DNA from: Sphaerolaimus hirsutus
Taxonomy: Eukaryota > Nematoda > Chromadorea > Monhysterida > Sphaerolaimidae
Length of the DNA stretch: 64,000 nucleotides
Reading direction: 5' to 3'
Assembly: GCA_964036195.1 (NCBI GenBank)
Contig: OZ038457.1
Coordinates: 10,939,147-11,003,146 of the forward strand
The translations under genes were made by a program, and so were the position numbers. Position 1 is the first letter of the stretch. Each line of letters starts with the position of its first letter. The notes under the pieces were generated by a model, which worked only from the letters and a program-made list of their open reading frames with translations, was not told the origin of the DNA and did not search any database. Shown one piece after another: positions 12,430 through 23,156 of this stretch.

Positions 12430-12625
12430 ATGGAATGGCTAAATGGCGCTGGCGCCATTTAAGGGCGCCAAAGGGCGCCGCGCCATGGCGCCATTGGCGC
12501 TTGACGCCCTTTTTCTGTGGCGCCTGGCGCCCACTTTCTGAAAAGCGCCATGGCGCCTTTGGCGCTTGGCGCCCTTTTTCCGTGGCGCCCTGCTTTAAAA
12601 GGGCACCAAAATGGCGCCAGCAGTG
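12430..12625. repeat. GCGCC-palindrome element, TAGTGATG end
   Basis: Starts tagtgatggaatgg and continues as overlapping ggcgcc, gcgccatggcgc and ggcgcttggcgccc words. A related block at 13832-14030 ends ggcgcttttccatcacta. Long frames on both strands are artefacts of the palindromic words. Confidence 0.6.
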
Positions 12626-12897
12626 TTTCAAGGTGAGCACTGTGAAAATGATTTAAAAAAGCGCATCCGTGGAGTCCTAATCGAAATTCGCTCGAAAAAT
12701 GCACGTGGTGCCAGTGGATTGAAATCGTTCGTCCAATGGTTTTCCAGACACCAAACCAATGGTTTTCAAACCTACAAACTCGTGAATCAACGGATTCAAA
12801 TCGTTTTAGTTCCGTTTTCGTCCACTTCAAAAAACATCAATTGGAAAAATTTATTTGAGATGGATCCATTGTTTTGTCAAATGACAATTTTCATTGT

Positions 12898-13677
12898 TGC
12901 ACGGCACACTCAAATTTTCAGTTGCAGTTCAAACACTTTTTCAAGGGTGGAATTCAAAAGGGCGGAATTAAAAACGGGGGCGGAATCCAAAAACGTTCGA
13001 ACTGCCCTCGATTTCAATTCCGCATATGAAACGTTCAAACACTTTGCATGATGGCGGAATTGCCCCGGATTGTGCATTGGTGGAATTATTTCAGACAGGT
13101 AGGAAAGTGCAAAATGTCTGAACCATCCTTGGAATTCCGCCTTGGCGGAACTCAAAAACGTCCGAACCGCCCTTGACAATTTTGAGTGTGCAGTGCGCCA
13201 TCTAGGCAAGAAAACATTGGGACACTTTCTAGAGGGTGGAATTCAGTTTCGGTTTACACAAATATGCCACACGGTGAACTTCAATATCTTTTAAACAAGT
13301 GGATATTATTAAAAAATTTCTCTATTCATTTTTGAAGACAAAGCCTACATCTACCTATAAAATTTTTTTCACAAATATATTTGGTAAGATAAATAAGATG
13401 TGCTTCTCATAACAACCTTCTCTAAAGGGCGTATCTATTAAATCAAGGGCGGAATTGAAAGTGTCCCAATGTTTTTGAAACGTTTTGTTATGATATGCAA
13501 ATGGACAAAAACTGTGTGAATTCATCCGGATTCGTGTGAATTTCATCCGAATGCCCTAAAAATGCCACATTTTTCCTAAATAAAAGTGTTCGAGCCGCCC
13601 TTGGAGTTCTGCCTTGGCGGAACTAAAAAACGTTCGAACCGCCCTTGAAAATTTTGAGTGTGCGGTGCGCCATAGAG
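12898..13677. mobile_element. ~780-bp fold-back MITE (GGCACACTC...GAGTGTGCGGTGCGCC)
   Basis: A near-identical copy lies at 25144-25918. The ends are inverted (ttgcacggcacactcaaatt and aattttgagtgtgcggtgcgcc). The interior contains repeated ggcggaat, cgttcgaac and gaaccgccctt words in both orientations. Confidence 0.8.
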
Positions 13678-13831
13678 TTGAAATTCACGTGTTAGTATGA
13701 TTTTATGCAAAATTTTTGTTGCTAGTTTCATTATTGTTGATTAGAGAATATTAATATGGAAGTGAATGTGTGCAATACAGTGTTGGAGAACCATTTTAGC
13801 ACACTCAGGGTATCATACACACTTATTTATG

Positions 13832-14033
13832 CTGGCGCCCTAAATTTCAAATGGCGCCCTTGGCGCTTGGCACCCTCTTTCCGTGGCGCCTGGCGCCCAC
13901 TTTCCGAATGGCGCCATGGCGCCTGGCGCCCTTTTACTGTGGTGCCCTTGGCGCTTGGCGCCCAGTTTCCAAATGGCGCCATGGAGCCCAATGGCGCCTG
14001 ACGCCATTTTTTCTGGCGCTTTTCCATCACTAC
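13832..14033. repeat. GCGCC-palindrome element
   Basis: An array of ggcgccctt, ggcgcttgg and ccatggcgcc units ending ggcgcttttccatcacta. Open on all frames through repetition; not coding. Nothing further was recognised in 14034-14620. Confidence 0.6.
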
Positions 14034-14809
14034 TGCCAATGTATTGTTTCATAAGCTTTTTTGGGGGGAGGGCAATGTAAATGAGCATGGCAATGTAAAT
14101 AGGTATACCTATTGCACATTGCGTTTTTCATGGTCTATTTTTTTCATTTGTGAAGTAAATATGTATGAGGAATAGACATGTATAATGAAAACTCCACTTT
14201 GCGTACATCATAATCTAGGTGAACTGCCCCAGCGGTAGGCGGCGGCAAAGCTTAGAGCGGCAATCATAAACGGATAAATTGGATAAAGCGACATCGATAT
14301 TTTCGTATGACAATGTTTTTGAAAATGGAAATGTATTTTTCGTATGCTCCACAGACCCACCGATGTGAACGAGCAAGCCAATGTGAATGAACACGTTATC
14401 AAATCAAAGAAATACGGTAATTCTCTCTGCTTTCGAATGGCCCATATCATATTTACGTTTTCTATTTATTTATGTGCGCTTTGTTATCATATTGTTATCA
14501 AGAAACATTTGAATTGAGATTACAGTTTATGTATTTACTTATCGCGCACTACAGTGAAATCTAGAATATCCCATCGAATGAAAAGCCACAAACGTCATCT
14601 TTCTCAGCAAAGTTGTTAAACGGTACGTACGTTTACTCGAAAAATACGCGTACGCGAGTACCCGCCGGTAAATACGTTTACATATACTTTTAAAAAAGTA
14701 ACGTACTCACATGTACGCGTACATTTTTGAAGCATACGCGTAAAGAAAATGTATTTCTGTGAATTCAATGTGGGACATATTATTAAGGTGACTACACTGC
14801 AATGTACTG

Positions 14810-15160
14810 TATTTTCTCGAAATACCCCTAAATAGTGTAAATTTTGAGGGGGGGTTAACAAGGGTGGGTATTTCAAGGGGGGGTATTTTTGCCAGAATTT
14901 TTTGGAACTCACAGTACTAATTTGTTGTTTGTAATGCACGCTGAAGTAGAAAAATGCAACAATAACCACCATGTATAAGATTATATTTATAGACTTATAT
15001 TTATATTTAAGTAAATATGTAAATAGATGGTATAAACCCTGTTCTAATGTGACTCAGCCATTGTTTTAACGTGTGTTCTGCATTTCACAGAACACAACCT
15101 GAAGTTTTTGATATTTACATTCTCTTTACATTCAATTTTGGGGGGGGGGGGTAGGGTGCT
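14810..15160. mobile_element. MITE of the CCTCGAAATACCCCC family
   Basis: The left end is tactgtattttctcgaaatacccc. The interior includes tataaaccctgttctaatgtgac and gtgtgttctgcatttcacag, shared with other copies, and a G-tract. It is followed at 15262 by an arm of a larger palindrome. Confidence 0.6.
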
Positions 15161-15261
15161 ACGAGGACTTTTAGGTAATTCATAGTGGCCATTTTGAGTG
15201 GGGTATTTCGTAACGTACCCAGTTCTACATATTCTTTGAAGAAAAGGAGTGTGTTCCATTT

Positions 15262-16115
15262 TTCATCCCTAACGGTTCACATGCTCACAGTTTTCATCTA
15301 AAATGCACTGTTTTACTTGCTAAAACATACGGTTTTCAAGCCCCAGACATGTTTTTACATGACAAATTAATGTTACACTTTTCATCCCAGAATATAGCAG
15401 TTTACGTGCTAAAGTATTATGGTTTACAAGCCACAGACATGCCAAATACTAAATTAGCATGTATGGTATTTCCTCGAAATACCCCCCGTGGGTGATTGTT
15501 TCATAGTGGTCCCAAGAGGGGGAGGGTTAAACGAGGGGGGGGTATTTCGAGGGGGGGGGGTTATTATTTCACAAGAAATTTTTTTAAATCCCAGTATGAA
15601 ATTGTCGTCTGAAACGTACGCAGACGTCAAAAAATACAACAAAAACTGCCATTTATAAAGTTTTGTAGACTAATATTAGTACGTAGATGGTATAAACACT
15701 GTTCTAACATGATTCCAACATTGTTTTAACATGTGTTCTGCACTACGCAGAACACAAACTGCAGTATTTGTCATGTACTTTCTCTTTACACTCAATCTGG
15801 GGGCGGGTATTTCGAGGGGGGGGGGGGTGATTGTTTCATAGTGGTCTCGAGAGGGGGGGGGGGGGTCAAACGAGGGGGGGTATTTTGAGGGGGGGTATTT
15901 CGAGGAAATACGGTAAACCATTGTACCTAGCAAATAAATTAGCAGAAAACACACAACTTTGGCTTGAAAAGTGGCATACTTCTAGCAAGTAAAGTGACAC
16001 AGTTTGGATGAAAAGTGGCACACTACAGCAGCAAGTAAAGTGACATACTTAGCTAGTAAAGTGGCATAGTTCAGCTTGAAAACCGTGAGCATGTAAACCG
16101 TAAGGGATGAAAAGT
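15262..16115. mobile_element. Palindrome carrying a central CCGTATTTCC MITE
   Basis: Arms 15262-15465 (ttttcatccctaacggtt...) and about 15920-16115 (...aaccgtaagggatgaaaa) are inverted. The centre (15472-15914) is a MITE running from ggtatttcctcgaaatacccc to gggtatttcgaggaaatacgg, followed by TA. The MITE appears to have inserted near the palindrome centre. Confidence 0.7.
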
Positions 16116-16554
16116 GGAAATCGCTCGGAGAAAAGTGCTCGCTTTTGCATTTTACTCGGAAAAAATTTTGTACTCACATTTACGCGTGCATACGAGTAAA
16201 AAAAAGTATTTTACGTTTTCTATACTTTGTGATGAGTAAAAAATAAATACTTTATGTTGACATATACTTTTAAAAAAGTTCAGTAATTCTAACAACTCTG
16301 TTTCTCAGCAGATAACGTTGGTTCAATTTCGGCCTTTTGATGCATAATTTATCTGTCTCAAAGTGTGGTGGAACCCTCTGTAAACCATGCGATCGGATAT
16401 ATAAATATTTGCGTAGTCACTTATTTCAATTAGTGCTGTCGTTTTCTCATCATTTACTTAGTTCTGGCTGTTTTTCCGTGTTAAATTGATTTCAAGGATA
16501 CGTAGGTAAACTCGGCGCTTCGCAAAGTTGCGCAGAATCCTACCGTAATTTAAT

Positions 16555-16690
16555 GAATAAAATCCAGTCATAAATTTTGCAATTTATTTTTCCATAGTAA
16601 AAACGAAATATTATGTTGCAGAAACTGTATAATTTTTGGTTCATTATTCAGATGGGTTATGGTAGGTTTCCATGTGTGATGAGCGCCAAA
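16555..16690. mobile_element. CCTACCATAA-family MITE, right part
   Basis: Shares gaataaaatc, gtaaaaacgaaatattatg and ttattcagatgggttatggtagg with 21420-21560. The left end is diverged. The 16691-17080 stretch holds a short gatcagtctgtgata repeat (16735-16800) and nothing else recognised. Confidence 0.6.
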
Positions 16691-17084
16691 TATACCTACC
16701 TAGTTTGGCTTACGGCGGAAATTTTGAAAACCGATAGATCAGTCTGTGATAGCCTGTGATACTGATAGTCTGTGATAGATCAGTCTTTGATCAGTCAGCT
16801 GAGCTGTACGCAGTCCGACGAACATAGAACATCGTCGATATCCGACAAGGTATTTCGCGATGGTTTATGTTCCCGTTGACGGCTACCGGCCGGTATGCAA
16901 ATGTATTCGATTTCGTCACATGCGGTCACATTTTTATGGAACATGTGTACATGCCGCGATTTCGTAATTAATTAAAATTATTCGCTGCCAATTCCGTGCG
17001 AATTTTCCCAAGCTGTCAACTTTGTCAATTTGCTAGTTTTTGCGTAAGCTTCTAGTAATTGTCAAGTGCTTGTTATTGGATCCC

Positions 17085-17250
17085 GATTTGTTATTGTTGA
17101 TTCCGGCTGTTATTTGTTACTCTACTTGTTATTTGTTGGTCAATTTACTTGTTATTTGTTGATCAATCTACTTGTTATTGTTGACCCGTTATTGTTGCTG
17201 CACCTGTTATTTGTTACCCGCTTGTTATTTGTTGAAGTGTGGTTGTTGGA
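17085..17250. repeat. CTTGTTATTTGTTG short tandem repeat
   Basis: About eight imperfect copies of ttgttatttgttg with spacers. Translated frames are low complexity. 17251-17680 is unassigned. Confidence 0.7.
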
Positions 17251-17679
17251 GTGATGGCTGAGCGTGGCAAGGTCAGTGTTTTGGTGGTTTTCTGTTTATC
17301 CTTAGTATAGAGCCGACCGAATATTTACTTGCTTTCGAAAATCATATTTCTCGAATTGGCAGCGGGCCATTCAACATCTAACTCGTTCATCGACGATTCG
17401 TCGTGACGTTCACTTTGAAAAATAGTTGTGCAAGTGACTGGACATCTCCACCTATACAATTGCGAAAGAACTGCACGCTAAGCATGCTTCAATGCAAAAG
17501 ATAGGAGGCACAATCACAGGCCTCATTGTGCCCGATTCGTGTGTGTTTTTGCACACAACGCAGTCACTATTTATTAGTACAAATGCCCTTTACAAACACG
17601 ATCCACAATCTTGACAAACAGGGTTAGTAGATGGCAAAGTTGCTTCCCAAGAATGCAATTGCACATGTATAGGGGGTTG

Positions 17680-17875
17680 ACTTGAGTTTTTAGGGGCTGA
17701 GTTTACAATTCAGGGTTGAGTTGATGGGTGTTGATAAATTAGGGTTGAGTTGACAGAAGTTTAAAGATAAGGGGCTGTTGACACAAGTTTAAAAATTAGA
17801 GGCTGAGTTTATGGGAGTTGAGTTGATGGGTGTTTGCCAAATTAGGGGCTGAGTTTATGGGAGTTAACAATAACA
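17680..17875. repeat. ~30-bp minisatellite, left block (GGGGCTGAGTTTATGGGAGTT)
   Basis: Imperfect copies of aattaggggctgagtttatgggagtt. The same unit resumes at about 20000-20340 after an intervening satellite. Confidence 0.8.
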
Positions 17876-19998
17876 TTACCATAATCCTTAAGTGAGGCCC
17901 CCAGGGCAAAAAAATATAAATTGTGATATAATGCATTTGTGGGTTACTGATTACAATGATTTGAAATATGCACTCCATTCTGACAGTACATTACGATAAC
18001 CCTGAAATTGAACCCAAAATGGGGCCAAAATTTTCAAATTGTGAGATGATGCATTGTGGGTTTCTAATTGCACTGATTTGATATATAATGCACTCCATTT
18101 TGACACTACATTACCATAACCCTGAAAATGAACCACTGGGGCCAAAAACTTTCAATTTGTGAAATGATGCATTTTTGGGTTTCTGGTTGCACTGATTTCA
18201 AATTTAGGTTTCTGATTGCACTGATTTGATATATGCACTCCATTGACACTACATTACCATAACCCGAAAAATGAACCCATGGGGCCAAATACTTTCAATT
18301 TGAGAAATGATGCATTTTCAGGTTTCTGATTGCACTCATTTGAAATATGCACTTCATTTTGACACTACATTACCATAACCCTGAAAATGAACCACTGGGG
18401 CCAAAAAATTTCAATTTGTGAAATGATGCATTTTTGGGTTTCTGATTGCACTGATTTCAAATTTGGGTTTCTGATTGCACTGATTTGATATATGCACTCC
18501 ATTTTGACACTACATTACCATAACCCTCAAAATGGACCCATGGGGTTAAATACTTTCAATTTGAGAAATGATGCATTTTCAGGTTTCTGATTGCACTCAT
18601 CTGAAATATGCACTTCATTTTGACACTACATTACCATAACCCTAAAATGAACCCCCTGGGCCAAAAACTTTCAAATCATAAAATGATGGATTTCTGAGTT
18701 TCTGAGTATAGTGATTTCAAATATGCCCAGGGCTTAAAAAATTAGAAATTGTGAAATGATTCAATGTATGTTTCTAATTGCACTGATTTGAAATATGCAC
18801 TCCGTTTTGACACTACATAACCCTGAAAACTACATAACCATAACCCTGAAAATGAACCTCTGGAGCCAAAAACTTTCAATTTGTGAAATCATTCATTTTT
18901 GGGTTTCTGATTGCACTGATTTCAAATTTGGGTCTATGATTGCACCAATTTGAAATATGCACTTCATTTTGACACTACATTACCATAACCCTAAAAATGA
19001 ACCCCCTGGGCCATAAACTATCAAACCATAAAATGATGGATTTGTGGGTTTCAGAGTGTAGCTATTTCAAATATGCCCAGGGCTTAAAAAATTAGAAATT
19101 GTGAAATGATTCGATGTGGGTTTCTAATTGCACTGATTTGAAATATGAAATCCATTTTGACACTACATAACCCTGAAAACTACATAACCATAACCCTGAA
19201 AATGAACCTCTGGAGCCAAAAACTTTCAATTTGTGAAATCATTCATTTTCAGGTTTCTGATTGCACTCATTTGAAATATGCACTTCATTTTGACACTACA
19301 TTACCATAACCATAAAAATGAACCCCCTAAGCCAAAAACTTTCAAATCATAAAATGATGCATTTGTGGGTTTCTGATTGTAGCGATTTCAAATATGCACT
19401 CCATTTTGACACTACATTACTAAAACTCTGAAATTGAACCCCTAGACCCAAAAATTTCTAATTGTAAAATGATGCATTTTGCAGGTTTCTTATTGCACTG
19501 ATTTGAAATGACTCAATTTCAACTCTACATTACTGTAAGCCTTTAATTGAACCCATGGGGCTAATAAATTAGAAATTGTGAAATGATGCATTTGTGGCTT
19601 TTTGATTGCCTTGATTTGAAATATGCACTTCATTTTGACACTACATTACCATAACCCTGAAAATGAACCCCCAGGGCCAAAAATTTTCAAATCATAAAAT
19701 GATGTGTTTGTGGGTTTCTGATTGTAGCGATTCCATTTTGACACCACATTACTAAAACCCTGATAATGAACCCCTGGGCACAAAAACTTTCAATTTGTGA
19801 AATGATGCATTTGTGGGTTTTTTATTGCAGTGATTTCAGATGTGCACTCCATTTCTACTCTACATTACCATAACCTTTTAAGTCTAACCCTTGGGGCTAA
19901 AAAATTGAAAATTGTGAATTGATGCATTTGTGGATTGATGATAGTGATTTTTTGAAATATTCATACCATTTTCACACTACATTACCATAAACCTGAAA
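17876..19998. repeat. ~115-120-bp satellite, about 17 units
   Basis: Tandem units share the order tgcactccattttgacactac, attaccataaccctgaaaatgaacc, caaaaactttcaatttgtgaaatgatgcat, tgggtttctgattgcactgattt. Some units are partly duplicated or deleted. The array is embedded within the 30-bp minisatellite. Confidence 0.9.
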
Positions 19999-19999
19999 A

Positions 20000-20340
20000 T
20001 GAGTTTACGGGAGTTTCCAAATTAGGGGCTGAGTTTATGGGAGTTTCTAAATTAGGGGCTGAGTTTATTGGAGTATCCAAATTAGGGCTGAGTTTACAGC
20101 AGTTTCCAAATTATGGGTTGAGTTTACAGGAGTTCCCAAAATTGGGGGCTGAGTTTATGGGAGTTTTCAAATTAGAGGCTGAGTTTATGGGAGCTTACAA
20201 ATAAGTGGCTGAGTTTATGGGAGTTTGCAAGTTAGGGGCTGAGTTTACGAGAGTTTGCAAGTTAGGGGCTGAGTTTATAGGAGTTTCCAAATTAGGGGCT
20301 GAGTTTACAGGAGTTTCCAAACTAGGGGCTGTGTTTACAG
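20000..20340. repeat. ~30-bp minisatellite, right block
   Basis: About eleven imperfect copies of the unit seen at 17680-17875 (tttccaaattaggggctgagtt). Confidence 0.85.
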
Positions 20341-20865
20341 GATTTAGAGGGGGTCCCCATGGGGTGCCATTTTTGGGGGGTCTCCAGGGGGTGCCATTTT
20401 CTGGAGGTACATATGGGGGTGCCATTTCAAGGGGGTCCACATAGGGTGCCATTTTTTGGGTGGTCCCCAGGGGTGCCATTTTTTGCTGGTCCTCAGGGGG
20501 GTGCTATATTTTTTTTTGCAGGGGGGTCCTAAGGGGGTGCCATTTTGGGGTGGTCCCCAGGGGGTTCCATTTTTGGAGAGTCCCCAGGGGGAGCCAACTT
20601 TGGGTGGGTCCCCAGGGGGTGCCATTTTTGTGGGGGTTCCTAGGGGGTGCCATGTTTGGGGGGTCCCCAGGGGGTGCTATTTTGGGGGGTCCCAAGGGGG
20701 TGCCATTTTTGGGGGGTCCCTAAGGGGTGCCATTTTTCGGTGGTCCTCAGGGGGTGCCATATTTGTGGGGCCCTAGGGGGTCTCATTTTTGGACAGTTCC
20801 CAGGGGGTGCCACTTTTGGGGGGTTCCCCGGGGGGTGCCATTTGGAGGGGGGTCCCCATTGGGGT
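20341..20865. repeat. ~35-bp GGGGTCCCCAGGGGGTGCCATTTT minisatellite
   Basis: About fifteen units of ggggtccccagggggtgcca followed by a T/G-rich spacer. The long Gly/Pro/Cys-rich frames on both strands are direct translations of the repeat and should not be annotated. Confidence 0.9.
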
Positions 20866-20901
20866 GTCAGTTTTTGCAAGCCTCTGAGTAGTGGGTACCT
20901 A

Positions 20902-21375
20902 TAGCAGGATGCTCTCCAACCTTCAGTTGGGTTTTGTGGTTCTCTACAATTAATACCACAAGGATTTACAAACACAAAAAGAACAGCAAAGCACAAATGT
21001 AACCAATTGAAGATTACAAAAAAGTTTGACACCTTGCAAAAACCACACTATCATATCACAAAACCTATACCACACAGAATGCACACTGCACACCATCATA
21101 CCAAATCGCAAACTGTCCACATTTTACTACCGAGTTTCATGCCCAACCATTTTACAGTTAACAGTTTTACATTTTACCAACCAAGTTTACAAAAATCCAT
21201 TCCAAAACATTGCATCTTTGGTATTGGTCTTGTTATTGTTGGTACATTACATACTGCATTTCAAAACACATGCCTAGCATGTGGGCAAACTTAACTAAAG
21301 TATCATATTTTCTCCAATGGTATTAATTGTAGAGAACCACAAAACCCGACCGAAGGTCGGAGAGAATCCTGCTAG
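20902..21375. mobile_element. Element with inverted Helitron-like 3' termini
   Basis: The right end has a perfect 6-bp stem (CCGACC-gaa-GGTCGG, 21346-21360), then 11 bases, then CTAG (21372-21375) followed by T, the arrangement of a Helitron 3' end. The left end is its reverse complement with changes (hairpin 20916-20930, then gagagcatcctgcta on the minus strand). The interior has caca-rich sequence and no rolling-circle replicase. It adjoins the minisatellites. Confidence 0.5.
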
Positions 21376-21403
21376 TTTTTTACATGTGGTATACTCGACG
21401 GAC

Positions 21404-21572
21404 AGCACACCTAGTATGAAAACCTACCATAATTTAATGAATAAAATCTTGTGATTAATTTCGCAATTAATTTGTCGACAGTAAAAACGAAATATTATGA
21501 TGAAGAATCTGTATGATTTTGGGTCCATTATTCAGATGGGTTATGGTAGGTTTTCATACTAAGTGTGATGTC
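21404..21572. mobile_element. Palindromic MITE (CTAGTATGAAAACCTACC...)
   Basis: Ends cacacctagtatgaaaacctacc and ggtaggttttcatactaagtgtg are inverted. The interior contains gtaaaaacgaaatattatga. Relatives are at 6774 and 16555. Confidence 0.75.
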
Positions 21573-21903
21573 CGCCGCGTACCTGTCCTGTTCAATGTAC
21601 CGCCGCGCCGGTATATTGAAAACGGAGGATGAAAAAATGTCGCAGAAATAAAATCCGCGGGAAAAACGTATCTGGGGGTGTCGGGGGGGGGGGGGTCCTG
21701 TGGTTCAATATTGAGACGTTGGACGGTCAAAAATTGAGTAAAATTGCATATTGCTATATAAATTTCTTATACAAAATCGCTTAAGTAATTATTTAGGTGC
21801 AAAATACTTCTGGGTCGGAATCTGAATTCTGCCAAAACGTCAGTATTCAGGAGTTTAGGGCCTGATTTGTCTGTTTTCAATCATAGTTGTAAAAACGTAC
21901 TTA

Positions 21904-22018
21904 CCGTATTTCTTCTAATACAAGGGCGCCCTCATTTTTTTTTTTCGTCAACTTTTTACCGCTCTTCTATTGGAGACGCCCTTCTATTGGAGACCTGCTC
22001 TTCTATTAGAAGAAATAT
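21904..22018. mobile_element. TA-inserting MITE (CCGTATTTCTTCTAATA family)
   Basis: Begins CCGTATTTCTTCTAATAC after TA and ends CTTCTATTAGAAGAAATATGG before TA. Same family as 32662, 47157 and 61892. Confidence 0.75.
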
Positions 22019-22484
22019 GGTATTTACTGTTACTCGATAAGTACGTGTAGTGTACTCGAGTACAGAGTAAATACTTTTACGTTTCCTCTGAAAAAAGTTC
22101 CTGTACTCGCTTTTGCGTATACTTTTTGAAAGTAATCGAGTGCGGACAACGTATTTCAGATGGCTTTTCTATCCATTTTTGAAGGCATAGAAGGGAAAAA
22201 TGGAGAGAATGTGCTAAAATAGCGGAAATATTTAGGTATACAAGCACATATAAAGCCAAAACTTGCTTAAAATAGGCAAAAGCTGAGAAAATTAGTGGTT
22301 TTGAGCGAAAATGGGGGGGGGGCATTTCTCAAAAATACCCTTATTTACGTTTTCCAGGTGAAAAGTACGTCTACTCACGTTTACTCGTGAGTAAAAGTAA
22401 AAAAAACTTACTTTACGTTTTCTGTACTCAAGAGGACGAATAAAAAATAAATAGTTTACGCTTACGTATACTTTGAAAAAAGTA

Positions 22485-22874
22485 GCCCCCCCCCCCCCCG
22501 TTCCCGGGGTGAGACGAAAAAAATCCCGGAAAATGCAGGTTTTCTTGTACATTTTTCATGGCAGGTGCACAAATTTTGCGCGCAAGCGCGCATTCCTCCC
22601 CTAGAACACTTAATTATTAGTGGATCGGTTCCCGCAGATACAAATCCCCGAAATAGCTATCTATCATGTGCCCGTCGCTGTATATGACGTGTATTTACAT
22701 GCATGGTATTGTGGTTTCTGGCGCTAGCGCCTATGGCGCCATGGCGTGGCACCTACGAATGGCGCATTCCGTCACTGTATAGGCAAAATTTTAGGGGGGC
22801 TGAGCCCCCCCCCCCGTTCGCCGGGCTCCGTAAACAAGCAGCCCCCCGCTCAAAAATCCTGGATACGTCCCTGC
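22485..22874. mobile_element. hAT-like CAGGGACGTATCCAGG element, reverse copy
   Basis: Contains the C-tract and cccggggtgag segment at the left, a GCGCC core near 22720 and ends aaaatcctggatacgtccctg. Part of the same family (ccccccgttcgccgggctccg) recurs at 27495-27570. The target duplication was not resolved. Confidence 0.65.
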
Positions 22875-22949
22875 TCGATACCCACTACAAATATACGCAT
22901 TTCCCACCCTATTTGACGGTTGTGTTAATTAAATTTTTCATCTACTCAG

Positions 22950-23012
22950 AGGAAGGTGCTTCGGGGGCAGAGGAGAGGCCCAGTGGACGGGGGACAGGAG
23001 GCGATGGAGGTG
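22950..23012 (+). CDS. Possible upstream exon of the GC-rich gene
   Basis: A short GC-rich island follows a good acceptor (catctactcag) and precedes two possible donors, GTGGTA at 23010 and GTATGT at 23013. One frame reads EGASGAEERPSGRGTGGDGG, close in composition to exons 1-3. Phase with the exon at 27698 works only for some frame and donor combinations, and a 3.6-kb palindrome lies between. This is a candidate only. Confidence 0.25.
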
Positions 23013-23156
23013 GTATGTTCTTTCCAGTGTGCAATTCCGCTACCACGGGAGTCAAATTTTAGGGGGGGGCATCCACCATTCGCCCGTGAAAAATTCGGGC
23101 TACGTCCCCGATCATTGTACTACACTTTGTGGCTTATGAATGACTATATGCTAGTA

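Noticed and set aside
12344-12830. Long frames with repeated MAPLALGA/KRQKRHGAF-like peptides (also 13756-14088, 34749-34979 and 63060-63419)
   Set aside because: They are translations of GCGCC palindromic words, open on both strands at once.
20195-21032. Gly/Pro/Cys-rich frames of about 80-130 residues on both strands
   Set aside because: Direct translation of the 35-bp minisatellite.
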